Positions 47,963-60,060 of a DNA stretch of 64,000 nt are shown here, in pieces. Source of the stretch: Crotophaga sulcirostris (Eukaryota > Chordata > Aves > Cuculiformes > Crotophagidae); assembly GCA_013397455.1 (NCBI GenBank), contig VYZB01000726.1, positions 52,209 through 116,208 of the forward strand, in the 5' to 3' direction. Made by a program: the position numbers and the translations under genes. The first letter of the stretch is position 1. Every line of letters begins with the position of its first letter. Under the pieces are notes generated by a model. It worked only from the letters and a program-made list of their open reading frames with translations, was not told the origin of the DNA and did not search any database.

Positions 47963-50900
47963 TGCTTCCATGGGCCAAAACCTAGACTCAGCCAGCCAGG
48001 AACCAGATGAACAGTATGAGGAACATGCAGCTCTTTGGTCAGACTGTGGAACAGTGCTGGCACCAACCACAAAAATGCTGGGAGGCAGGAACGGCTGCTA
48101 AACTCAGCACGGAACAGGTGTCCGGGTAAGGTGCTTTATGCCTTATGAAGACTGTATGCACATGACAAACCCAACTAAAATAATAACAAAGGGGTGCAAA
48201 GGGAAGGACGACAGCATTCCCAGGCTGACACACTCGTATATTTTTCTAATGAGAAAACAATAGCCATTGCAGAAGAGATCTGCTCCAGAGGGCAGGCTGC
48301 AGTAACCACAGCTCCAAATTGTATAGACAGCAGGTCACAACGATCCTTATCCTCCTCTCTTACAGGCACTCAACCATAGATACAACAAGAGCAGCTTCGC
48401 TCCAGTGACAGAGTTAACCTTCAACTTCTAAAGTTAAATGGTTGTCCACCTTTTTTATCAGACCCCGTGCTTCCCGGTGTCAGCAGGGAAAAACTCCATA
48501 GCACTAATGACCATTTCCCCTTACCAATAAGCAGAGTTCTGATATCCCCGCTGTAGCTCTCCTGTCCTCCAAATTAGTATGTGCACCACGCTCAGAAAAC
48601 AGAAATGGCTGTATTTCACCCGGAAAGGGTTAAGGGTTTTCAGTCGGTTCCACTGACCTTGGTGTGACTTACCCACAGCACAGCCAGCTCGCAGCAACAC
48701 AGATGGTTGCACTGATGTTGCCAATGGTTTAAGCTCAGAAAACGCTGCTTTTTAAAAAAAAAAATATTGCTATTATTTCCCCGTGCTGAGTTTACTGTTT
48801 CACATACGCCTCTGCCTGCCAAGGAATTGTTAACTAATCACCCTGAGATTCATTTCGTTCGCACACAGCTGGGTGCTCGGCCACGCAACATCTGCTTCTC
48901 AGCATTTCCTCCTCTTCTTTATCAGTGGTTCGGAAGAAAAAAAGCCTCAACGGAGCAGGTCCGTTGGTCTGCAGGGAAAGAAGCTGGGAAATGAGTTTAT
49001 TAACTAACAGTTATTAATATCTAAACCTTCAGACTACTGAACCCATTGCTCTTACAGAGCTGAGAGTCCCTGGAACAGGTAACAGACATTCCCATTTCCT
49101 CATCACAAGGCATTTATTAAAGATTGCTGCAGTTCCAGTGGAGAACACAGTGGGAATAAAGCGCCCTCTTGGAGTCACGCGTTCTACCCAAACCAGCCTC
49201 CCAGCTGGTTTCCTCCTTCAGAGCAGCCTGGTGCAAAGCCCAGCTCAGCACCTTTCCTGCAGAGATGAGTCCTGGCCATGCAGCAGCACCTGATTGTGTC
49301 AGAGTGCTTCGCACAGGAGTGGCCTGCACTCAGAGTATTCTGGCAACCACTTCTCCAGCGCTTCCCAAAGCCCTGCTGATGCTGGACTGCAGAGTCTAAT
49401 GGTTGGTGAGACCAAAGTCACCAAGTCCCCTTGGTCACCAAAGCCTGACATGCAATGGTCTCCACAACTTGGAAAAGATTAGTTTGCTGCCTCTCCTTCG
49501 TGCTTTTAGCTGCTAAATATCAAAATAACAGCTAAAAAAAAAATTAACCAAAACCATTTCCAAAGAAGAGAGTGTTTACGAGATGATCTCCTTGTAAGAA
49601 ATCCTTCTGTAACACAGTTCTCAGAACACCTGCATTTGAGAGACTGGCAGATTTGAAAAGGGCAAACAACCTCTTCATTAAACGATGAATCTGGTTTCCA
49701 TAAGCAGAAGTTACTGAGCATTAAACAGAACCGTCACTGCCACCTGTGGGAACTTGTAAGCCCTGGCCGCAGGTCAGCTCTGCAGCAGATCAAGCTCTAG
49801 CTGGCAGGCATTCGCGTTTGTTCACCGATGGAGAGGTCATCCTGCTCCGGGAACACGGCAGTTGTATTGCCAGTTATTTTCCACTTCAGAACAAACTCCT
49901 GCTGCTGCTTTAGAACACGCCATAAACTGCAGCCAGTCGAAGTAGAGACAAAAAGTAATGATAGCAACTTCACAGCAAGGTAACTGCAATTCTCACTTTC
50001 GCTTTGTGCTTTCCATCATAAACCTGAGTCTCCAAAGCCATGGACAACCACACAAACCCTGAACTATCCAAGTTTAAAAGGTCCCTGGGTACAGTTCGAT
50101 ACAAATAGCACGTACTGCTTCCCTTGTGACCAGCTCCCAAGCTACCTGCCAAGTGCCATAAACAGTCCCCAGGACTGACAGATTTGCAGTGAACACAACC
50201 CAAAGTCTAAAGGACAAGGCAGCTCACAGCGACTCCTGGTAGATCTCCGCAAGGACGGTGTGGGTGATGGTCTGTTGGATTCAGTGATTTACTTTCACCA
50301 CTTGGCTGCTGTTTAATTTTTGCCCCCAAAATTTCTGCACAAAGTAGATGTTGTAAGCAAAATAGTAATGTTTGTACGGACTGTGAGACAGAGAGGGTCA
50401 CCCAGTTCCAATAATGAGTTTCACCTTCGAAGCACTCAGATCGTGGTGTGCTCGGTGCGGGAAGCTTGCCAGTCATCGTCTTTATGCAGCCGTCTCCAAA
50501 GGCTGGGCTCATCCATATCTGCTTAAAGAGCTCACTGAATTCAGGGTTGACACAGAGATGGGATTTCATATGAAAGCACTTCAAATAAAGAGACAGCTCT
50601 GAAGGCAGAGCCAAATCTAATTTCTGCTCTCAATTCACAATCAATCAGGAGGCGGCCATGGACATTCAGCCCAACAGGAAACCCACACTGACAGCGTGGT
50701 AGTTTTTCCCGTATTTATTGCATCATTCCCTTTGCTCTCATCCCTCTCTGAGCACATTGGTTCTGCAGGCATCTCTGAAATGCTTTACCATCACCAGAGC
50801 ACAGCAGCTCACGGAGCAGATCTGTTATCCACAGCAAATATGTCTTATTAAAAAGCTTCCCTTCTCCTTGCTTCCAGGACACACACGCCAACCCAAGGAT

Positions 50901-53900
50901 GAGGAGTTCTCAAAGGTTACTTCTTTCATTTGAATAAGAGTATGTGACACACAATGTCATGTACATGGCCAGCCTCAGTGATTCCTTCAAACAGAGCTTT
51001 GAGGGAAGGTGATTTATTTATCTGTATCTCAACTCACCAATACAATAAACCACCCCACTAGGTGATGAGAAACCGTCCCACACCTATGACCATGAGAATC
51101 ACATCGAGTGATTCTGACAGTGGGTGTCTATCCTAACAATCCTCATCCTTTCCCAAAACGGTGACTGGATCGCAGGGAAGAACCCTTCTCATATCACTCA
51201 TCACACCGGGTCAGAATCCAGCAGTGGTTACACGGTCAGCACTGGATTGTCACCAAACAAACCCATTTACACTCCAAATGCGACCCTTCAGTCCCCATGG
51301 GCAGCAAAGAAACACCAAGACACCTTGCTGTTCAGATAAATAATGTAATGAAACAGAGATAAGCTCATCTTTATCTGCCACTTCCAATTCTTACTAAGAC
51401 ACTAATGGGCTTTCCCGAAGGCACAGTCAGAGCAATCAGGTGGGACCAACGCTGTGTGTCGGCACCGAGCACATCAATACCTGACGCAGCGGGAGGGTCA
51501 CTGTGCTGGGAGAGTACTGGGAAGGGTCGCTGCACCACTTGGTTTTGTTAAAAAAACATCTGCCCAACACCAAAGATCAGAACACATCCTAAAGAGCAAA
51601 ATTTCCAACATCTTCTGCTTCTGAATTGATGATGCAGCATTTGCAGGAGCACTGGGGTCCAGCTGTGGCCGCAGGCATCACTGGCATGTCCTGCATTTCA
51701 ATCCGATGCATGCCGTCACTTCAAACAGAAGGTTTTATCCCCAGATATTTGTGAAACACAAAAAAAGCCTCACACCTTGCATTTAGAACCTGTGCTTCCA
51801 GGTAACAACAAGCCCTAAATCTTCCCAGGTGACTGCAGGCAGCCTGGAGAAAGCATCCAGCTCGCTTGCCCCAATTTCGAGTTCTTTATGTAAGATAGAA
51901 AGTTCTGTCAAACAACTGGTTATTTGGAGAACGAGAGGCATTGTTTTTCTTTGCCATTTCCTTAATGGCCAACAGCTCCGCAGCCACACAGACCTGGAAG
52001 AGCAAGGGGCCTCATAAGAACATGGTTCAATTAGGAAAACCCAGACGTATTTGCCAGGAGGCAATAAATGTGGATTTCAGAACAACAAATGTGATGCCCC
52101 CCGGAGGAGACTCAACAGAGCAGAAATTGCTTTCAGTCCTGTTCCTCTTTGCTGCATTTCACCCGGAATGAGAAAACAGAGCTCACAGAAAGAACTTCCT
52201 CAGGTAAAACCCTTTTACTGTTCTTTGCACGACACTTCACATCGCAAATCGGAGCTTGATGGCCAAGGGAAGAGCAGCCTATTTTTAGTAGACTTTTAAC
52301 CCAGAGAAAAACCAGGGAGCAGTTGGTAGGTTTCGAACATTTTAGAGCTTTGTTGTGGCCACGCTACGTGCACTTGTGTGTGAACACAGGTTAAGGAAGA
52401 TGCCAGGATCCCATCCCCAGGCCCTTGCTGTCCCAGCACCACCACAGCCTGAGGAAAATCCTGCCATTTCAAGTAGTGCCCATCCACACAGCAGCTCTCA
52501 CGTTGGTTCCACGCTCCCTCCCTCTGCAAAGACCAGAGTCGATGCCCTTCGGCTTCCTAACGGGCACGCCTGTCTCACCATTGCTGTTATGGAATTTGTG
52601 CTAAAATCAGGCTGTCACGTGGCCAAAGTTTATTAAATTTAAGCAAACCACAGTGCAGTAACAGTGCTTTGCAGGCTCCAGAGCTCCAGTTCTCAGTGTT
52701 TGGGATCAGGAACTGTCTGAATAGCACAAATGCTTCCAGTGCTTCTCTAAAAAGCAACCGAGAATCCTGATGGCAGACAGCTAACTGTGGGAAAATGGCT
52801 TGAAATGAAGAACTGTGTGAATCATTTTTTGCTGCTTATGTCTAAAAAACGTGCTAGGAACAACACCACAAATACCTGTGATTTGCAAATTCTGGTAACT
52901 CCAAGTTCAAATCATGAACTGGATGTCCCAGATCAGACCATGACACTGACAATGGGCTCCCCAACATCCCTCCATGAGAAGACACAGAATGCCACCCCAG
53001 CTGTGGCCACGAGGCATCCAACTCTCTGATCCACTTTGGAAACCCCATGAAACTTCAGACACCACGAGACCAATTGCTCTGAACGACCCCCAAACCGGTG
53101 GCCATGCTGGCAGTGAGCTTACAGATGGGTGACCGTATTCATCACCCCTCTGGACCACCTGCACTCCTAAAACGGAGCACCCTGGGGCAGCAGACGTGCA
53201 GTCACCACGCTCTCACTGCCTCCTGCAAGTTATTTACTGAGGTGGAAACACTGATATGGAAGATGCACACTAACAAGGTTACTCAGCTCCCAAACCCCTG
53301 CGTTGGTGCAGCACCCACTATCCAGCAGACACATGCACCTCTCTCCCCTTGCGTTACTCAACCCTGCAGAGACAGAGCAGCAGAGATTTAGAGATTTAAG
53401 CTACAAACCCAAACCTCATTTTAAACCTGCACCCTTTACATGGGGGTGAGAATATGTCCCAGGATAAGAGCGAGCTACGTATCCTGCAATATTTTGCGTA
53501 ATGGAGTTGAACCAAAAGACACGCTGCGCAGTACAGCGTACACAACACTCGGTCCACTGCAATTTGCTGTTTGATGAACACTAAGTGCCCTGCCCTAATG
53601 AATTTGTTTAAGTACCAGCAGTATCTCCTAATGGGCATTAATTAAACTTTTCCAGCATCTCTACCTTCACCAGAGAAAAGTAATTACTTGCTGCAGTCCT
53701 ACAGAGAGGAAAATAAAATCCACAGGATTAGTTTTTTTAGATTGAGTAAGTAGGGCAGACAGGAAAGCTGGCAATTCAGAGGCAAGTCGCTGTAGTTCAT
53801 AATTCCATGACAGGAGCAACACTCCAGGCCTTGTATCAAGTAGAACTGTTTTCCTGCTGCCTGTAAACAAGCCACAAACGGGGTTTAACAACAGCACACA

Positions 53901-54148
53901 GTTCTGTCAGGGAGGCAAGGGTTTGCCTTTTCCAGTATTCCTAAAAGGACACTGTGTGAGCCAGTTTGCCATTAACTCAGCTGTTCTGTACGGCTCAACC
54001 AGAAGCCCCACAGACACATCGACATTTCAAACCTTACCCATCAGTGAATGCATTTAAAAATAGTTTTATTCATAAATTTGGCATATTAATGCTTCTATAA
54101 TGCACTGTTTAGAAGTGCGTGCGTGTGTGACGTGAAGATGTCAGGGAC

Positions 54149-54692
54149 TGTCTTGGTTTCAGTTGGGAAAGAGTTGATTTTCTGCTCAGGAGCTGCACTT
54201 CTCTGCAGGTGCAGCATTTCAGGTGCAGTGCAAGAGCAGTGCTGGTAACTCCTCTTGTTTACAGCCACAGGAACTATCCCATACCACAGAAATATTCCAA
54301 TAAGGAATAGTACATGCAAAATAACACAGGGAGTTTTCCAGGGACAGCTCTCTTTCCCTTGGCCCCTCTGCTCTTGGTGCTCCTCAGTGTCTGGTTTTTG
54401 TGTGCTCCGAGTTCGATGTCCGTGCCTGGTGATCCGTGTCGGCTGCGACCTCCGTGTCTACTGGCACCGCTGCGCTCGCCGTGTTTGCCACGTGCTGGGA
54501 GCACACATTTGGGCTTCACTAACTGCAATGGGCTGAGTATAGGTTTGTATATTATTATTAATTGATTTATTAAAGCTGTTTTTATCTCAAGCCCTGGGTC
54601 TGCCTGGCCTTTTCCCGTTCTCTCCCTGGCTGCGGAAGGCGGGAGCGCCACTGCTTATTGTCCAGCTGCTGGCTAAGAGCTCAACTAGGACA
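54149..54692 (+). mobile_element. Solo LTR of an avian endogenous retrovirus, about 544 bases
   Basis: It starts TGTCTTGGTTTCAGTTGGGA and ends CTCAACTAGGACA, so the ends form an imperfect inverted repeat with TG...CA termini. This resembles the common avian LTR class that opens TGTCxTGGTTTxxGxTGGGA. An ATTAAA poly(A) signal lies near 54569. No internal retroviral sequence is adjacent. The five-base flanks (gggac and gagat) do not match, so any target duplication has mutated or my ends are slightly off. Confidence 0.8.
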
Positions 54693-56998
54693 GAGATCCT
54701 CAATAACAGACAACTACTCATATTTATTCATGCAGAGCTGGCTTATACAATAGCAACCAGTTCTCATATGAAATAAAACCACAGCAATTTTGTCTTCAAA
54801 CTGATGCCATTAGCATTTTTTGTCACATACCAAACACAACGCATTAGAGGTCACGTTACAGGCGCTCTCGGCCGAGGAGACTCTGTCCACCTGAAGCAGA
54901 GCCAAGGCAATAAATATTTCAAGCTGCTGCTCGGCAATGGAGCCCCGCGTTTGGTCATGTATCAGTACTCCCACTCGAAAGTCCCCGCAGCACTGAGCCA
55001 TTTTCACAAACACACCCGCCTTGCACTGAAGCGTTTACAGCCTAATCTCACTGCAAAGGAGATTAGTGAAATTACTGAGCGATAACAGTGTCAGCATCAG
55101 AGGTAAAAATACTTCCCCGGCACTTTCCGAGGAATTCTTTAGACCAATAAAGGACAAAACAAGCCATTAGACATCATTCCCACGATTAATGCCTTTCTCT
55201 TACGTAACGGGATTCCGAAATTCCCCCCCAAGTACATGCATTAGTAGGAAATCATTTCTACAAACCTAAAACTTCAGGGCTTAGTTATTTCCTGATAGTT
55301 CTGTGGTTTTAGAGGAAATAAACTGGATGTTAATCCTCTTCCATTTAATGAGTAGTACCAGCAAACTCTGCTTCTGCCTGCTGTAAGAAGGTCACAGCAC
55401 ACCCGGCACGTAACCAAACCGAAGCTGTGCACCCCAGCAGTGAGGCCCTAAAGAGAGGGGAAGCATTAGCAGTGTGGGGTTGGCTTGTTCTGGTTGATGC
55501 CTATTTGAGCAAAAACCTGTCAAAATCATCTAGAAATCCACCCATATCCTTAGCGTTTTCCACAGAAATCACTTAGCGTAGGAGGGCAATACTTAACGGG
55601 GCATTGACTTACACCGAGGTCATGTTGTTTGTCAATGGTTTTATGGTTTGGCTGTTAATGATGTTGGGAAAAGAAGAAACAGCTTATACCCATACCTGCA
55701 CCTCTGCATTCACCTGGAGGGTGAAACTGGTTGGCCACCAGCTCTGCAAACAGAATAACCCAGCCCTCATTTTGTTACTGCAGTTACACTTCCATTGGGA
55801 TCTTCTGAAAAACCTCACCAGGAAAAGAAAAACTTACATCCAGACAGGCACTCCTGATTTCTGTTTCAATTTAAGAGTGCAATTGTCCCACCCAGCCTCA
55901 AGAGGTTTTAAACTGGAACCCACTGCCCTGCTCCATGCTGCTGTTTTCAGGATCCATAACGCCTGCCCCAGATTTCATGCACATCACTTCTTCCTAAAGA
56001 TCGGCTGCAGCTACAGCAGCTGTTTAAGAGATCCAACACTTCCAGAGGTTTTCCTTACTAGAAAAGACACAGAACCCCCAGCCATCTAAAGATCAGATAC
56101 CCTTCATTCTGCTGTCTTTAGGCTACCTTTGTTAAACACCTCACACAAAATAACAGCACCGAATTGCACGTCAGTCACTTTGTCCATTCCTTTATAGCCT
56201 TCCCCACCAAGCTTCACCACCACAGGAATTTTATTTTCAATGACTCACAAGAATAATTTCTTTATGCTTAACACCAAATTGGATACATTTTTTTCTTAGG
56301 ATATAAAGAATTAAAACTGGTTTAATCACCTGGGTTCACCCAGTCATCTGATTTCATGAGTTCAGACAGGCACCTCTACAGATGTTCCAGGACCTGATCA
56401 ACAGCAGTTCCAATACCTCAGGCTCTATTTTAAATGTCTTTCTGGGAATCTTCTGCTCTGTTGCCAGAGGCTCCACAGCTCCATCAGCCACGTGGGGTGG
56501 CAGGGCTCAGCTTGTGGCTGCTGCTGCTGGAGACACCCTGAACAGCTCCCATGGTGTGCATGAACACTTCAGGAAAACAGAGGGATTAAAATAGGCTTAA
56601 CTTTGCCACACAGGACCTGGTGACACTGGAAAATTCAGACAAGGAAGTTGAAAGTTACTGCTTTAGAGTGAAACCCACTTTCGACCCTAATGTTATCTCC
56701 ACTAACAAGTTAATTTGATAAACGACATCACTGGATCAAACAGTAATTAAGCAGCCACTGCAGATGGAATTCTCTCTCATCTGTCCTCTCATCAACATGA
56801 AAGGAGATTTTAAACATTTCTCCCTGCTAAGCACAAAACTGGTGCATGTGGCACCATGCACCACTCCCACCTGTGCCACAGGATCTGTAGAGACAGCTCC
56901 ACCAACACTCTGGACCTGCCAGCGTTCCCCTTCAGCACTGAGCAGGGCCCTGGGGGCATCAACAGCAACGTCCCACCCCACCACAATCCCAATGCTGC

Positions 56999-57262
56999 AT
57001 GGAATCATTGAGGTTGGAAAAGACCTCTAAGCTCACCAAGTCCAACAGTCAGCCCAACCCCACCATGCCTGCTAAACCATGTCCCCAGGTGCCACATCTA
57101 CACGTTTTTAACCCCACCAGGGATGGGACTCCACCACTGCCCCAGGTAGCCTCTTCTGGTGCTTCACCACTCTTTCAGTAAAGAAAATTTCCTAATATCC
57201 AACCTGAACTTCTCCTTGTGCAACTTGAGGCCATTTCTTCTCCTCCTATCACTTGTCGCTTG
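56999..57262 (-). mobile_element. CR1 3' part, older copy
   Basis: It reads atggaatcattgaggttgg, aaaagacctctaagctcacc and later ctttcagtaaagaaaatttc. This is the complement of a CR1 3' end of a classic subfamily, in the same orientation as MAGI3. Confidence 0.88.
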
Positions 57263-59739
57263 GACTCAGCACTCATGGCACAGCCACAACCCGCAAAGGA
57301 GCAGAGACCTGCACCTTCTCCAAGCCCAGGAGAAGGAGGATCCAAGAAGATGGTCTGATGCTATGGACAGAGAGGACTTCAGGAAAAATCAGCAACCACA
57401 GACTCCCAGAGGCCGAGCCCGCAGCTGGTCACAGGTCTTCCCCTTTCTCAGCACGCCCCATCCTGCCCATAGAGCATGCAAGACCTGATGGACCCTTCTG
57501 AAGGGCAAACAGATGAGTCCTGGCAGAACAGCTCCCAAAGCGCACGCTGCGTCCTCGCCTGCATGCTAAACCAGTCCCTAATAGACAGGACACAATTTGC
57601 ATCCCAAAACATAACAGCCAACATTGAATTGCTCTCAAAATACAACTGCGAAACAATCCCAGTCCAAGGGGAATTAATTTCTCCCCAAATGTTTTATCCA
57701 AAAACCTCTGGCAAAGGCAGTCAGGGCACATCAGCAGAAACTCAGCACTCAATATGTCCCTTTCTACTCTCTACATTTCAAGTGTGATACACAGGCTGAG
57801 CCACCAAGCACCAGGGGTTGTTTTTCAGAGCAGTTTCTGGCCGATGACTGCACAGATCTCCCAAGCTGAATTTTTAAAACTCAAAATGGCCTTGGGTGCT
57901 CTCTACAGCTCAGAGAAACTGGGCGACGTTCGCCTCCAACTGCATTTGACTACTAGGAGGTAAACAACATGAACATACCAATCATTTGCTTTTATTTCTA
58001 GGATGTTAGAGCTTTGTTCACATTTGCACCACAAAGAAGTGAAATCTCTAATGGCCAGGCCTAAAATGTGGGCCGTTTAGTGGAGCAGAGGAGGAAGGGA
58101 GCTTGGTTTTTCTTTGAAATGATGACAATGTCGAGTCCATGATGCATCTTGAGCTGAACACTTCAGAAAGTGTTTTTATGCAAACCTGAAATGGTCTGCA
58201 GGCAGCTACTGAATGCTGCAAACCCGCAAGCCAGGAATCCAAGATGCAGTGAGCATCAGTCCAAGTCAGGGGCCTAAGCCAGTGCTGGAGAAATGTGGTT
58301 TCTTTAAAAACAAAAAAAAAAATTCTGTATTTCCTATTGTTAATAAGTTCCATAAATTTGGTTTGGAAGTGCCCAGGCTGTCTACGACACCTGCAGCTCC
58401 CTCCTCTGTCATAGTCCTTGGCAGTGGCCCAGCTCGCTGTGTCTGTCGGGTGTCACACCTGAACGGCTGGGAGGCACGCTACAGCCGAGAGACAACCCAC
58501 ACACCCTGCAAAGCAAACATTCCCAGCTACACCAGGCCGGCGATTGCCCAACTCGTGCCCCAGCTGCAAGTGCCCAGTGGCAACAAGGAGCCCCTGGAGC
58601 CTCCACTGCAACCTGGGGCTCTTCCCAAGGTGCCTGTGCCAAGCCTGTCCTTGCATCCCACCTCAGACGGCCACGGTCCTCAGACCCCAACAGACACACA
58701 AGCGTGTATACGCCCGGCAAAGGTAGGGAGGATTGGCATGCCCCCACTTCCTGAGGAGCTGAGGTCACATCCCACAGCACACGAGCATTCTGTAGGGGGC
58801 TTTCTGGGTGACTTTGACCCAATTTTCATAGCCCCACCATGACACTGGGGTGCAGGACCTCCAACAGGCCCCCACAGCTCCCACCTGGCCAGCAAAAGGT
58901 AAAGCTTTAACCAACATCCAACACTTGAGGAAGCACTCCCATGGCTTCAGTTTGATGGTATGCTGGGACCAAATTAGAAAAACCTGAAAAGCCTCCCCCT
59001 GGCCATTATTGGCAGGTATGAGTCACCAGTCGAGTTAAGCATCACACAGCAGAGCTCAGATCATTGCTGAACTTGGCTAAACCCAACTCCAGAGACTGCA
59101 CCCATCACCCTGCACGCCTGGAGATGCGATTCCCACCATCAAGGATTACCTGCTGTAGGTTACAGCCTCCTTCTGTTCTCTGAGAGACTGAGTAACCAAC
59201 TCCTAATCCCGCTCTTCTTGCACTATTATTGCACATTCCCATGCCTCGTGCTTGTTTCCTTTGTGTTGTGCTTCCACCTTTCCCTGTCTCACTGTACGGG
59301 AGTTTTTCCAGGTTGGCAATCTTTTCCACTGCATCTCCCCTACCTCTGTCTCTGAGATGAGGAGAGCAGTCACCCTCAAAGCACTCCCTGACATTATTTG
59401 CAGAAGCGGGCAGCAACAGTTTGTGATCTGCATGCCTCATGTTTGCTGCTGGATCCAACCAGCCCCTCCGTGTCGGCTCAGGCACCCGCGCCACAGAAGG
59501 GAGGTGATGATGCTACCAGCTTCTTCCAAACACCCAGCGCCAGAGGGTCCTGCATGTCCCCAGCACCAAGAGATGGCCCCAGCCTCACCAAACCAATCCC
59601 TTCTCCTGCAAGCACAATACAACGACTGTCATAGATTTTGGGTCAGGTTCTCACGCTGGGGAAACACTGGGTCTGGGTCTGTAGGAATGTTCTCTGTTTC
59701 CAGATGGAGTGGATTTAAGAGCCAACTTTAGTAACAGAT

Positions 59740-60060
59740 AATTCACAGTCCCATTAACCTTGTTGATTGCCTTTGCCACCTTTTAGAAAGAAGGCTTCAT
59801 TAGCATGCAGACAGGAATAATGCATTTGCAGCCACCAAGCCCAGAGCACTCCTCATGTTTTGATAGCACCCCCAATCCATATTCATAGGAACCAGCCGTT
59901 AGTCTGATTGTATTTATTACCAAAAGCCAGCAATGAAACAGCGTTGGAGTGGAACACAATAAGAATCAATATTCAAGTCTACCATGATCTGATAGCGCCA
60001 CAATTCCAGCTTTACATTTTTACACAGGCAATTGAAGAGAGGTCTCAACCCAGAGCTTAA
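59740..60060. other. AT-rich intronic block, candidate conserved noncoding element
   Basis: The block is repeat-free and CpG-poor, with motifs such as ttagcatgcagacaggaata, aatgcatttgcagcc and tgtatttattacc. It is listed only as a candidate by composition; no function can be read. Confidence 0.2.

Noticed and set aside
47321..48070. 249-codon minus-strand frame
   Set aside because: It runs antisense through a plus-strand CR1 copy; the openness comes from the repeat.
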